From Leptobrachium leishanense (lineage: Eukaryota > Chordata > Amphibia > Anura > Megophryidae): a stretch of DNA of 64,000 nt. Shown in pieces: positions 1 through 10,859 of the stretch. The position numbers and the translations under genes are program-made. The first letter of the stretch is position 1; each line of letters starts with the position of its first letter. The stretch is from NCBI GenBank assembly GCA_009667805.1, contig CM019064.1:109962328-110026327 (forward strand), read 5' to 3'. The notes under the pieces were generated by a model. It searched no databases and was not told where the DNA came from. It saw only the letters and a list, made by a program, of their open reading frames with translations.

Positions 1-441
1 CACTTTCCATGCACTAGCTCTTTGTCAATCTTTCAGGTAGTCACTTTTTGTGTTATTTTTTCACACACATTGTACTTTAGGCATGAATTGTCAAATCCAG
101 TTATGGGTTACTGCCAAAAAACACCCCAAAATATGTTCAGCAAATCTTCTGAGTAAATTGATACCACCCATATATAGATTTGTTCTGTTGTTTTTGGGGT
201 GCTACGCCAATCTTTGACATGTGCTTGTCAATTTTCTAATTTGACATACAGTATCTTCTTTGCTTATCTTCTTTTTAGGGGCCTTTTTACATACCCCAGT
301 TTTATGAACGTGCATATATTTGGTAAGCTAACACCCCAAAGTATTGTAAATGGAGTGTTTTTATGCTATGGATGCATCCGTTTGCTCCAAACAAATTAGA
401 TACTGTTTGGTGGTCATTTTTCATTTTCACACCCACATCAG

Positions 442-1237
442 TTTTGGACTGTGATTTAGGAGACACTGTTGTTTTTTACTGCATGAAAACTCTCCAGGTT
501 GTTTTCTGCAAGGTCTCCTGAGTACACCCATGCCCCCCATGCATAGGTTTGCCAGGATTTTGGGAAGGTTCAAATACAATTTTTATGACTTTGTCATTGG
601 AGTTGAAATTGAGATTATTTCTTCAGCTAGGCCTAGCTTTGGTTTTGGGTCTACCGCATACCCCAGTTTGAATTATTGCCAGAAAATTGTTTATATTTGT
701 TATGTTGACACCCCAAGGTATTGCATATGGAGTGCTTTGATGCCATGGATGCAACGGTTTTAGCCCAAAACATTTGAGAAGGTGTGTGGCGGTAATTTTT
801 CAATTTTCAGATTTTTACGCCCACAGTAGTTTTGGACTGTGATTTAGCAGACACTGTTGTTTGTTACTGCATGAAAACTCTCCAGGTTGTTTTCTGCAAG
901 ATCTCCTGAGTACACCCATGCCCCCCATGCCTAGGTTTGCCAGGATTTTGGGAAGGTTCAAATACAATTTTTATGACTTTGTCATTAGAGTTGAAATTGA
1001 GATTATTTCTTCAGCTAGGCCTATCTTTGGTTTTGGGTCTACCGCATACCCCAGTTTGAATTATTGCCAGAAAATTGTTTATATTTGTTATGTTGACACC
1101 CCAAGGTATTGCATATGGAGTGCTTTGATGCCATGGATGCAACGGTTTTAGCCCAAAACATTTGGCAACAAGGTGTGTGGCGGTAATTTTTCAAATTTCA
1201 GATTTTTACGCCCACAGTAGTTTTGGACTGTGATTTA
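442..1237. repeat. Tandem ~390 bp repeat units
   Basis: Two nearly identical units start at 442 and 830 (spacings 388 and 391 bp), each beginning TTTTGGACTGTGATTTA. A third unit starts at 1221, is cut at 1237 by a Harbinger-type MITE, resumes at 1692 and breaks off near 1800 at the transposase remnant. Positions 60-440 hold a more diverged unit of the same kind. Short open frames that repeat between units are a by-product of the duplication, not genes. Confidence 0.85.
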
Positions 1238-1688
1238 GGCTAGGGTCAGACGAGCGTAGTGTTCACGTCCGTGATCGCGCCTAAAAGTACGTCCGTGATA
1301 GCATGACATAAAGTCCAATGGAGCCCGACACACGAAGTACGTCCGCACTGAACTGCGGACGCACAACGGCCGCGGCCCACGGACGCAAGGCAGGCAAGAA
1401 CGTAGAACCGCTAGAACGGCCGCACAAAGTGCGCTGCATCCGCAACGTCTGCATAGCTTTGTGTGTGAGTGATGGAACGTGGTCAGACGACGACTGCATT
1501 TATACGTCCTGCATTTTTCACGGACAAAATGGTTTTGCAATTGAATTTATTGTCCCTCCTACATCTGTCAAAAAATAAATGTCAGTGAAAAAACGGACTG
1601 TGTGACCACTACTGCGTCTTCCGTACTGACGATGTCCGTACTGCACGGACGTACAGTCCGTAGAAATCACGCTCGTCTGACCCTAGCC
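1238..1688 (+). mobile_element. Harbinger-type MITE, copy 1
   Basis: A 451 bp non-autonomous element with terminal inverted repeats GGCTAGGGTCAGACGAGCG and CGCTCGTCTGACCCTAGCC, flanked by TTA at 1235-1237 and 1689-1691. The uninserted site is visible in the tandem unit at 842-856 (GATTTAGCAGACACT). A 3 bp TTA duplication is typical of PIF/Harbinger elements. The interior is rich in CpG and repeats ACGTCCG/CGGACGT motifs. No transposase is encoded. Homologous copies lie at 29868-30294 and 62332-62780. Confidence 0.9.
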
Positions 1689-1799
1689 TTAGCAGACACT
1701 GTTGTTTGTTACTGCATGAAAACTCTCCAGGTTGTTTTCTGCAAGATCTCCTGAGTACACCCATGCCCCCCATGCATAGGTGTGCAAAGATTTTGGCAA

Positions 1800-2509
1800 A
1801 ATACAGCACCAATTGTAGAACATAAAAATGTACGAATAAAATGTAAAAGTCTGGTGCCTGTCAAACTGGGGATGCTCTCTAGGGGAGCACAGGCTGTTGT
1901 CACTGAAGTGCATGAAACGCAAAATGTTTTCATACCTTCTACGTGACATTGATTGGAGGTAAATGGGGGTAGAGCAGATGGGGCTACTGCTCCAGTAGGA
2001 GCGAATTGAGGGCTTCTTTATGATGCCCATCAGCATAGTAAGTGCCAGAATTTCAGAAATTCTGGCACATCTAGCGGGGTCCATTGCTGCCTTGCCAAGT
2101 AGGAGTCTGGCTTCGCAGCACAATGCTGATGGGCATACAGATTTGATTGGGCCACGATGTGGCCCAACAAATCATCCCCCATAAACACCTGCAAAAACTG
2201 TGTGGCGGTAAATCCTGCAACATCAATATTGATGCCAGGATTTGCCGTGAAAGGAGGGATATCTGGCCTCTGGCGATGAGGCACTACCCACTCCTCAGCT
2301 GGAGCTGTGCGTCTCCTGCTGGCAGGTGGTGACCCAGGATCTGCATCAGAAACATCACTAGATACATCAGCCAGCGTAGATAATGTATCTAGCGACGTCT
2401 CTGAGCAGTTAGCGGGGTCGAAATGAGGGTCTGAGTCTGACGCAGATGCCTCAGATTCTGACGCCAGGATGGCATATGCCTCCTCGGCGCTGTACACCCT
2501 CTCAGACAT
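1800..2509 (-). pseudogene. piggyBac-type transposase remnant
   Basis: Minus-strand N-terminal part of a piggyBac (DDE_Tnp_1_7) transposase. The likely start is the ATG at 2507-2509, giving MSERVYSAEEAYAILASESE followed by an acidic Ser/Asp/Glu-rich leader. The family core follows: PPFTANPGINIDVAGFTA, then after a frameshift near 2030-2060 GIIKKPSIRSYW and CSTPIYLQSMSRRRYENILRF. The frame then degrades and is lost near 1800, where the ~390 bp repeat begins. The whole catalytic region with its aspartates and the C-terminal zinc-binding domain are absent, so it cannot encode an active enzyme. Family identity is based on the conserved KKPSIRSYW and MSRxRYExILRFxHF blocks. Confidence 0.85.
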
Positions 2510-2607
2510 TATATATAATAGATTATAAAATTTTATAATTATTATATATATATAAGCGGATTGTTGGTTCTTAGAAGAACCGTTGGGTTTCACAAGAAAA
2601 TACAAAT

Positions 2608-2760
2608 AAACACCTAAATCTCTCTAAATCCCTCTAAACCTGCCTCAATTCTTCTAAATCTCCCTAAAATCTCTCTAAATCTGCCTCAATTTTTCTAATC
2701 TCACTAAATCTCACTAAAATCTCTAACCTGTCAAATCTGATCTCTCTCTCTCGCTCACCA
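2608..2760. repeat. Imperfect TCTCTCTAAA-type tandem repeat
   Basis: Short imperfect repeats of about 11 bp (AAATCTCTCTAAATCCCTC style), between the transposase start and the telomere-like block. Likely non-coding leader sequence of the TTAA element. Confidence 0.6.
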
Positions 2761-2952
2761 AAACACAAGTGAGGAGAGGGAGGGAGAATCACAGAGGTCA
2801 GAGCCAATATTTACAAAATATTGGCCTGACCTGACAAATTAGAAATTTTATTTTGATTTTTTCTAACTTCTGATTGGATGTTGCTAGCCTGCCTCTCTGA
2901 TGAGGCAGGCTAGGAACATCCCACTCAGCCCCAAGATGACCCTGCCCTTAGA

Positions 2953-3373
2953 ACCCTAACCCTACCCCTGACCCTGCCCTTAGAACCCTAACCCTAACCC
3001 TAACCCTACCCCTACCCCTACCCCTACCCCTACCCCTAACCCTACCCCTAACCCTACCCCTACCCCTAACCCTACCCCTACCCCTAACCCTACCCCTAAC
3101 CCTACCCCTACCCCTACCCCTAACCCTAACCCTACCCCTACCCCTAACCCTACCCCTACCCCTAACCCTACCCCTAACCCTACCCCTACCCTAACCCTAC
3201 CCTAACCCTACCCCTAACCCTAACCCTACCCCTAACCCTAACCCTAACCCTACCCCTAACCCTAACCCTACCCCTAACCCTAACCCTAACCCTAACCCTA
3301 CCCCTAACCCTACCCCTAACCCTAACCCTAACCCTAACCCTACCCCTAACCCTAACCCTAACCCTACCCCTAA
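2953..3373. repeat. Interstitial telomere-like array
   Basis: About 420 bp built almost only from CCCTAA (the C-rich strand of the vertebrate telomere repeat) and CCCCTA units in irregular alternation. A T-rich tract of TTTTTTTACAC repeats follows at 3380-3478. It sits between the piggyBac-type transposase and the hairpin run, so it is interstitial and not a chromosome end. The G-rich strand (minus) could form G-quadruplexes. Confidence 0.9.
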
Positions 3374-3478
3374 CTGTCAGTTTATTTTATTTATTTTTCT
3401 TTTTTTACACTTTTTTTACACACTTTTTTTTACTTTTTTTTTACTTTTTTTTACACTTTTTTTTACACTTTTTTTTTC

Positions 3479-3986
3479 TCTGCTGGGTGCCTTGATCCCT
3501 CGAGGCACCCAGCAGAGCACCTGATCACTGAAGTGATCGATTTTGTACTGAGTGCCACGATACCTCGTGGCACTCAGTACTTCCTGCCGCTACCGGAAGT
3601 GATCGCTCGGGGGAACGATCACGGACGGACCGGCGGCAGGTAAGTATATTACAAGGATGCCTCGATGTCGAGGCATCCTTGTAATATGCTCAGAGCAGCT
3701 GGAAGCGATCCGATCGCTTCCAGCGCTCTGTAGAAGTGCCGGGCACCTCTCCGGTGCAACCGGATGTAGATCGCTCCCGGGAGCGATCACATGGTGCCCC
3801 GGCACTTCTAACGGCCATTGCACGGATGCCTGGACTCCCAGGCATCCTGCAATGGCGTTTGAGCTGCTGGAAGCGATCCGATCGCTTCCAGCAGCTCAAA
3901 AACGGCAGGACGTACCATGTACGTCAGCGGGTCTAAGAGAGACCCGCTGCAATGACGTACATGGTACGTCCGCGGTCGAGAAGGGG
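3479..3986. repeat. Run of about nine consecutive hairpins
   Basis: Side-by-side perfect or near-perfect inverted repeats. Stems include CTCTGCTGGGTGCC (3479-3518), GTACTGAGTGCCACGA (around 3545-3580), a 19 bp stem with 2 nt loop around 3648-3687 (AAGGATGCCTCGA), CTGGAAGCGAT (around 3700-3722), AGAAGTGCCGGGCACC/GGTGCCCCGGCACTTCT (3732-3810), a GGATGCCTGG hairpin, TTTGAGCTGCTGGAAGCGAT (around 3858-3899) and GGACGTACCATGTACGTC with inner AGCGGGTCT stem (3905-3972). The run ends at the element terminus TTAA. The terminal hairpin resembles those of the TTAA MITE at 12745-13061. Confidence 0.85.
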
Positions 3987-3990
3987 TTAA

Positions 3991-5692
3991 CAGGGAAATT
4001 TTGAGTGACTTAAGACTGGTGGAAGATTTGATGGTGTCTGGGAGGTTATTCCATAATTGTGGTGCTCTGTAGGAAAATGAGGACCGAGCCACTGTTTTTT
4101 GTATTGTGGTATTGCAAGTAAGGTGCTGGTCCTGGATCGGAGGTTATAGGATGAGGGAGCTGCTGGGGGAAGCAGTCTATTCAGGTAGGGTGGCAGCTTC
4201 CAGAGATGCTCTTAAAAACCCCAGGCTGGAAAGGTGAAGGGTGCGTCTGGATTCTAGCGATGGCCAGTTTAGCTGTTTTAAACATGTCACAATGGTGGGT
4301 CATGTAGTTACATTGTAGCGCAAAGCGGCAGAATGAGTTATACAGTGTAGTAAGTTTATGAAGGTGTGTTTGCGGGGCAGCTGCATACACTACATCTCCG
4401 TAATCAATTAGCCAGCATAAGCATTTGCTGTACAATCTGCTTTCTTACCGCGGGACTCAGGCAGGATTTGTTTCTGTACAGGGCACCTAGTTTGGGGTAA
4501 AGTTTAGATGAGAGTTTTTCGATGTGGGGGCCAAAGGATAGATTAGGGTCCAACCACATACCTAGATATTTGAGAGAAGTGACTGTGGTCAGTGTGCCAT
4601 TTGATATTGTCCCAACACATAGATGGGGATTTTGCAATTTGTGTAGTTTAGGTGCTGTTCCAAAGAGCATCGTTACAGTTTTTCAGTATTTAAAAAAAGT
4701 TTGTTGTTTTTGATCCACTTTTCTACCTCTGTGAATTGTTCTTGCAGCACGGCCTCCAGCTGCGGGAGATTTGGTTTGCTGGTATAGATCACAGTGTCGT
4801 CTGCGTACATATGTACAGTTGAGGCTTTGCAGACGTTGGGCAGATCATTTATGAATATTGTGAATAGCAGGGGGCCTAGTACTGAGCCTTGGGGTACACC
4901 GCAAGTGACTGGGAGCGGGAGGGAGGAGCTGCCAGAAATGACACATATTGTGATCGGTCGGATACATATGATTGAAACCAGGTTAGCGTGCGATCACCAA
5001 TGCCAGAGTTTTAAGTTTTTTTAACAAGATCCCATGGTCTACCGTGTCAAAGGCCTTGAAAATCAAGGAAGATGGCTCCAGTTAGGTTTCCTTATTCCAT
5101 CCCAGCTTGGATATCATTGCAGACTTTAAAAAGGGCGGTTGTGGTTGAGTGATTTGGGCGAAAGCCTGATTGATCCGGGGTTAAGTAGTTCCAATATTGA
5201 TAATAATCACGTAATTGTGTGTAGACACATTTTTCCAAGACTTTTGACATTACAGGGAGCAACGATATCGGACGGTAGTTGGATACCAAAGTACTGTCCC
5301 CACTTTTATGGATAGGTACCACTCTTGCAGTCTTCCAGAGCTTGGGTATGTAACCAGTTGCCAGTGACTCATTTATTAGGGTTGCGACTGGATTTGCAAT
5401 TGCTGGCGCACTGATTTTCAGCAGCATTGCTGGTATTTGATCAGGTCCAGACTGGTATTTCATTTTTTTGCTTACGGAGAAGTTTAGTAACGACACTGAC
5501 AGGCACTGGTCTAAAACTGAATTCCTGTCTGATACAGGGACTTTGCACAGTTGTTGGGGCCTGACCTGCATGAGGCCTCTCTGATTGCATGTCATTTCCT
5601 AGCTTGGCAATCAAAGTGGTGGCACATCCAACAAAATAATCATTAAAGGCATTTGCTACATCTAGCGGGTGTTGCAGGGTTTGGTTGTTTAC
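3991..5692 (-). pseudogene. CR1/L2-like LINE, reverse transcriptase part
   Basis: Minus-strand reverse transcriptase of a non-LTR retrotransposon of the CR1/L2/Rex1 group. Reading from 5692 downward: linker (VANAFNDYFVGCATTLIAKLG), then VVPIHKSGDSTLVSNYRPIS and SGFRPNHSTTTAL in the fingers, a degraded middle, the catalytic YADDTVIY near 4770-4803, the thumb block TSLKYLGMWLDPNLSFGPHI, YGDVVYAAAPQTHL, and the C-terminal SFSYRAPQLWNNLPDTIKSS near 4010-4090. Several frameshifts break the frame, so it is dead. It joins the endonuclease part at 7835 across the hAT insertion. At 3990 a TTAA element replaces its 3' end. The same family recurs at 35517-39092. Confidence 0.9.
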
Positions 5693-5949
5693 TAGACATG
5701 TGCACAGCACAAAATTTCGTTTTGAACTAATGGATTAGTCCTAAAATGCAATTTATTTAGTTGCTAAAGAAATTCGTTTTCAGTTCTTTAGTATGAAAAC
5801 TAATTTCATTCATCCGAAAACCAGTGGATACAATTACGATTGTAGTGGCTCCTCAGAGGGCTGAGATCGCTGCTTGTTACAGTATCTCTCACTCTCAGCG
5901 CAATGTGGGCCATATTACATAGCTGGTGCTAACTTAACCAGAGCTGTTG

Positions 5950-6230
5950 TAAACTTCCCAGAGCCATTATAGCCTATGGGGGTTTTCAGTTTACAACAGC
6001 TCTGGTTAAGTTCGCACCAACATTGTAATACTGCCCCGTGTCAGGCAAAGCTGTTACAGTAACAGACTGCTGCTCATCGCAGCACTCAGAGTTTCAGTAA
6101 AACTAGTAAATAATATTTTTATATATAAGAGGTTAGAACAATATTATTTCCTTGTTTTACTGAAATTCTGAGCGCTGTTACAGTCAGTTACTGTAACAGC
6201 TGAGCCTGATACATTGTGCTGAGAGATAAT
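5950..6230. repeat. Inverted repeats inside the hAT element
   Basis: Sequences around GTTACAGTAACAGACTG and CAGTCAGTTACTGTAACAG form imperfect inverted repeats about a TATATAAGAGG centre, and a shorter pair (AACCAGAGCTGTTGTAAAC and GTTTACAACAGCTCTGGTT) lies at 5936-6010. Likely foldback structure of the non-autonomous element. Confidence 0.6.
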
Positions 6231-6289
6231 GTAACAAGCAGCCGATCTCAGCGCTCACATCCACTGGATTTAAATGGCTAAAAAAAAAG

Positions 6290-6410
6290 GCATCTCTGTA
6301 TAATTCTGTATAATGTTTAGAACATCCTCCTGCATTAATTAATACCCCTCTCTGTATAATATATAGAACATCCTCCTGAATTAATTAATGTCCCTCTCTG
6401 TATAGAACAT
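6290..6410. repeat. ~46 bp minisatellite, left part
   Basis: Units of the form CTGTATAATGTATAGAACAT then CCTCCTGCATTAATTAATRC. The array is split by the solo LTR at 6411 and resumes at 7452-7580. Confidence 0.8.
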
Positions 6411-7451
6411 TGTGACGGAAGGGTGAAGTCGTCCGCCTGCGGGTATGCTCAGATCTGCGTTACTCTCTTCTCCCCCCTTGTTGTTATCTCCCACCGGCCG
6501 ACTACCAAAGTTGTGGCACTCGGCGTCTCGAGCGGCCGGTATGACCTTGTGATTGAGATGACAGACACAGCAAGGGGGACCTTGGCGTGAACCCAGCCCG
6601 ACCACTGAGTGGCGGCACTCAGCGTCCCGAGCAGCTGGCCACTGACCTGCATGAGAGCTTTTCCGGTCGAAGGTCGGAACGGATTCTCCACGCGAGTATT
6701 CGGATCTCCCGGTAATCGAATTGGCAGCCGGTCGATCGTTCAGGAGTCTGCGTATCCCCCAGCGGTCGATATGACCACACGCTGCACAGCACTGACCCTT
6801 CGTATCTCTCAGGGGTTAAGGGATGAACGCTTCGACCGGCGGAAATATTCGGATCGTGCGGCAGTCGATGCACCCGCGCACTGCAGTGTCCTGACTCTTC
6901 GGATCTCCCGATAGTTAAATGAGGCTGACTCAGTCGGCCAGAAGTATTCAGATCGCGCGGCAGCGGCGCACGGTATGCTTTCGATTCGTCCTGCGTTCTG
7001 AATCACGAGGGATGTCAGAGGCGGTCAGTAACAGAGACACGAGACGCAGCTGCATGAACTCAACCAAAAGACACGTTTATTTTTAACGCACATGCATTTA
7101 TAACTTTCACCACGAGCTGCACAACTGTAAAACCCCCTGCCCGCCCACATAGGTATCATTGGCCAACGCGATTCGGGGCGTTGCCGATTCAGGACCGGAT
7201 GGTCCGAATCGACCATTTTACCTCCTGCTCCACCCGGTCCGAACACGAGGCGGTAGAAAATGGCGGCACCCGCGGCGGATCTAGACCGTCATACTTTACA
7301 CCATACAACACGACACTTTTATTTACAGGTACTCATTTCTCCCCTCCAGAACGCACAGGATAGTTGGTGCAACGGCACAAAACACAGTTTACGGAAAATA
7401 AATGTCCTGAACCCCCGTCTCGGGCTGAGGGTGCTGGGTCAGTCCATCACA
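6411..7451 (-). mobile_element. Solo LTR, copy 1
   Basis: A 1041 bp segment beginning TGTGACGG and ending CCATCACA on the plus strand, flanked by the 5 bp duplication AACAT (6406-6410, 7452-7456). TG...CA ends with a 5 bp duplication are the hallmark of an LTR, and no internal retroviral or gypsy-type gene is present, so it is a solo LTR left by recombination. On the minus strand it shows a TATA-like TTATAAATGC and an AATAAA near 7070-7105. Its left end is homologous to the reverse complement of the right end of 63082-63941. The short open frames in it are not convincing. Confidence 0.8.
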
Positions 7452-7580
7452 AACATCCTCCTCAATTTATACCTTTCTCTGTATAATGTATATAACATCT
7501 TCCTGCATTAATACCCCTCTCTGTATAATGTATAGAACATCCTCCTGCATTAATTAATGCCCCTCTCTGTATAGAACATC
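7452..7580. repeat. ~46 bp minisatellite, right part
   Basis: Continuation of the GAACATCCTCCTGCATTAAT array after the solo LTR. Its intact junctions give the uninserted target of the LTR. Confidence 0.8.
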
Positions 7581-7834
7581 CTACTGCATTGGCATGTGGA
7601 GGGTGCATAACTTCGGATGTTGCAATGTTGCGCTCTTCATTGATGGTCTCCTTCACTCATCAATGTAATATCACAAAAAGGACTGAAACTAAAATGTAGT
7701 GCATTTTATTTTAGTTTCTTTCGTTTTTGTACTGAGCAGTTTCGTTTCTCTTGAGTCATACGAAAACTAAATTATCCCAAAATTCGGACTAAATCGTTTT
7801 AGTACTAAAACGAATGCACATGTCTATTGTTTAC

Positions 7835-8884
7835 TTTGACAGCAGCTGGCTGGGAGTGGACTGGGGGTGCTTGTATGTTACTTATGGTTCTCCAAAAGTT
7901 TCTAGGGTTTGAGATGTTATTGTTTAGATTTTCATTGAAGTAATGGGCTTTGGTCATTTTTTTGTTTTGTGCATTCATTCCGACATTTTCGGTATTCGTA
8001 GTGATCGTTCATGGAACCAGTACTCTTGAAATTTGACCACCGTGAATCTCTAAGCTGGTACATTAGTGTAAGATCAGCTGTAACCCAGGGGAGATAAGTC
8101 CCTTTTACTCGCACTTTACGCAGCGGGGCATGGAATTCCAGACTTGCAGGAGCTCAGACTGAAAGTATTCAACTGCACAGTCTAGGTCTGGGATTAGGTT
8201 TAGCCTGTACCAGGGGAGCTGTTTGAGATCACTTAGGAAGGATTCAAGAATAAATTTCTTGAAAGACCTGGTGGTTATTACCTTTGGGGAAGATTTCAAG
8301 GCCTTAATTTTGCGCACGCAGTACACTAGACAATGGTCACTAAAGCTATTAGCAAGCACGCCTGCCTCCTGTATTCTATCAGGAGATGAGGAGAGAATTC
8401 AGTCCAACAAGGTATGGTTGGGGCTTTTCATATTAATGCGAGTGGGGGAGGAGATTAATTGAGTTAGCTGCAAAGTTTTAAACAGCGAGCAGTGTTTATT
8501 GTTTTTAGGATTTAGCCAATCTGTATTAAAATCGCCAAGGACCAGCAGTTCACTTTTTTGGTTTTGGGCAAGTAGGTTATTAAGGATTTGAGATATGTCA
8601 GAGAGGGAGTGCACTGGAGAGCTCGGTGGGCGATAGAACCCAGCAACAATGATTGATTTACTGAATGGGATCTCAATTATACCAGAGAAGAAATCAAAGG
8701 TGACAGGAGAGCTAGAAGTCTGTAAGGGGGTGAACTTTATGGACTCCTCAACATAAATAACAATTCCCCCTCCTCTCTTTGCTCTGTCTTTTCTAAAACA
8801 TGAATACCCCTGTATTGATATGGCAGAGTCTGGTACTTTTGGGGTTAACCATGACTCTGTGAGCACAATGATTTTGGGTTTGTA
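7835..8884 (-). pseudogene. CR1/L2-like LINE, endonuclease part
   Basis: Minus-strand apurinic/apyrimidinic-type endonuclease domain (EEP superfamily) that nicks target DNA before reverse transcription. Visible motifs in order: LTESWLTP with the catalytic glutamate, KRGGGIVIYVEESIKF, IIVAGFYRPPSSP, LLVLGDFNTDW (catalytic Asp and Asn), SSPTRI and SDHCLVYC (catalytic Asp/His). A single in-frame TGA lies near 8397, between NHTLLD and the SDH block. The connector (PWVTADLTLMYQLRDSRW, YEYRKCRNECTKQ) follows and stops at the hAT insertion at 7834. The 5' end is truncated near 8884 and ORF1 is missing. Confidence 0.9.
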
Positions 8885-10859
8885 ATAACAACACTAAGCC
8901 AACAAAGTTGGTTTTTTTAGGTCACTCACTGAGGTGTCCGATTATTTGATTAAGATTCAGATAAATCGATGAATTGCACAAAATGTTCAGCAAATTTCAA
9001 TGTATCCAAAAATGGATGCAATTCTCTAGTGACTAGTCATCTGTTATGTCAGACTAGGGGTATTAAGACTGTTACCATCAGTAGAGGGTTAAAGTAACAC
9101 ACACACACATAAAGAACTAAAACAATGAAATAAAACTGCAATATATATCTGTTATTGAGACATCACTCCATTTTAGACAAAAATATGCAATTATCTGCAT
9201 ATTTTATTTCTTTAAAATTTTTATTATACTGGATGTGCTGCAAAATGATCTTGTCCCTGTATTCTAATGTCTTCCCGTTATTGCAAGGTGACCCCAACTT
9301 CGTACAATTTTAACTTTTGTGATAATCATTTTATTTTTTTGAACGTCCTCTAGGCTTTTAATAGTTTTGACACTATTGAAAGAATAGCCTTAGCACACAT
9401 ATTTTTCTGAGATTTTTATTTTTTGCCTCCTTGAAATCTTTATAGAATTATTATATTGTCAAAATTATCTATGTACAGGGGCACCGAGAAACTGTGACTA
9501 GAGGGAAAATGTACAACCTTCCTCTTTATGCACCACTTACTAAGCTCAGTGCAATGACTTAAAAGATGATTGCAAGATTTGATGCAGAAAGTAGCTCAGA
9601 AAATAAACTTTCAGCTTAATTCACCACTCAAGGTCACTACTGCTATATTATCAGAACTCTATACACGCACAGTAAGCAGTTCAACCCTTGATAACATGAA
9701 TCTGTGAAGGATGGAAAAAATGGCATACATCAATTCATAGGTAATTGCTTTCTTTGTACCATTTCCCTATTTTATAGATTGAACAGTCATTTATATAGTT
9801 TGTATAGGGTTAAGAAAAACAACTTGCCATCACGTGAAATGTGCCGATTGACCTATAGCAGTCCATCTTGTGCTTCTATCTTACATAATGTATTAGAAGT
9901 CATTTGATTAATGCTCCTGTCCTAATAAATGCTTAAAGCTCTGGGGAGATTGTTAGAGCAAAAACTTTTCAGATGCTAACACTTCACTATCTGGTACACA
10001 TGAAAGGAACAAGGAACAAATCAGTGTCACAGCATCATTTTCTCTTCTTTTTTTTATCTGCTGTATTATGACTTGATTTTGTTCCATGGTCTTTTATTTT
10101 TTTTAAAAAAGTCTTTTCATTTGTCCTCTTCTCTTGGAGCCTGTGATGATCACTAAAGATGAAAAGGAGGTACCTCTCTACAATGTTAAGATTTATGTCT
10201 GTGAACAACAGCCCTCTTTAATTATCTCTCAATGAGATTCAGTCAGGATAGGCGATCCCTGGAAGTTAGATTACATTGTGCCCTTTTACAAAATTAATGG
10301 CAATGACAGAAGCTTTACTTCAGTGGAAGACATTGATATGTACTGTTTGACTGTCGTGGATACTAAGCCTATTAATTTTCGAAACAATCAATATTGCAAT
10401 GGATATTACTATTACAGCAACTTAAATTCAAGATACATTTCTTAGAAAATATTAAAATCTATGCCAAAGTTGTCAAAAACCACCATTTTTGTTTTATGTT
10501 AGGAGCACGAGATACTTATTGATCTTTTCTGTTTATAGTACGAACTTTTTATGAAGAGTTCAATCATTCTGCATTTTTTTTAACGTGACTTAGAACTAGT
10601 TTCTTAAAGTGCTTTATCCGTGGCATGAATAATGTTTTTCCATTAAACCTCAAATTAAATTGCAAAATTACTGTTTAGTATTTAAATTTTATTACATGAA
10701 CATGGAGACTTCATATTATAATGCCAAAACCTCTCTATTACTACTTCCAGCAGTAAGAAAGAAAAATAAATCATAGGTAACCCTTAGATCCCATGCCCAT
10801 AATTATGGAACAGTCCATCTCCTAGGCAACCTTTCCCTTAAAATGAGCGAACAACAGGA
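8885..10859. other. Unassigned, mostly AT-rich DNA
   Basis: About 2 kb with no recognisable coding potential. It contains a short (AC)n run near 9098 and several T-rich tracts. I see no mobile-element termini that I can support. Confidence 0.6.

Larger units (their letters stand above)
1..3990 (-). mobile_element. piggyBac-like TTAA element, right part, composite
   Basis: The stretch from the window start to a TTAA at 3987-3990 reads as one large TTAA-type element that continues off the left edge. It holds in order: diverged and close ~390 bp tandem units, a piggyBac-type transposase remnant on the minus strand, T-rich and telomere-like blocks, a run of hairpins and the end GGGGTTAA. The LINE begins directly after the TTAA, so the element inserted into the LINE. 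A second sequence at 44449-45400 has the same kind of repeat text and the same hairpin module, which supports the parts belonging together. Treating everything as a single element is inference; nested insertions could also explain it. Confidence 0.5.
5693..7826. mobile_element. hAT non-autonomous element inside the LINE
   Basis: A 2134 bp element starting TAGACATGTGCA and ending TGCACATGTCTA, flanked by the perfect 8 bp duplication TTGTTTAC (5685-5692 and 7827-7834). Both the 8 bp duplication and the TA...TA ends fit the hAT superfamily. The outer ~100 bp on each side carry TTCGTTTT-type inverted repeats. No transposase is visible. It carries a ~46 bp minisatellite and a nested solo LTR, which together explain most of its length. 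Confidence 0.9.

Noticed and set aside
530..1151. Two nearly identical short open frames in the ~390 bp repeats
   Set aside because: They are copies of the same repeat unit, with no domain and no start context; the similarity comes from tandem duplication.
2880..2925. CTGATGA followed by a stem (GCCTGCCTC-GAGGCAGGC) as another hammerhead
   Set aside because: It is a simple palindrome; the GAAA core and stem III are missing.
2953..3373. Chromosome end
   Set aside because: The array is irregular, has unrelated sequence on both sides and lies within a TTAA element.
3479..3986. CRISPR array or integron-like cassette array
   Set aside because: The stems differ from each other and there are no constant repeats with unique spacers; the setting is a eukaryotic transposon.
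5441..5710. Host coding exon
   Set aside because: The frame is the linker between endonuclease and reverse transcriptase of the LINE.
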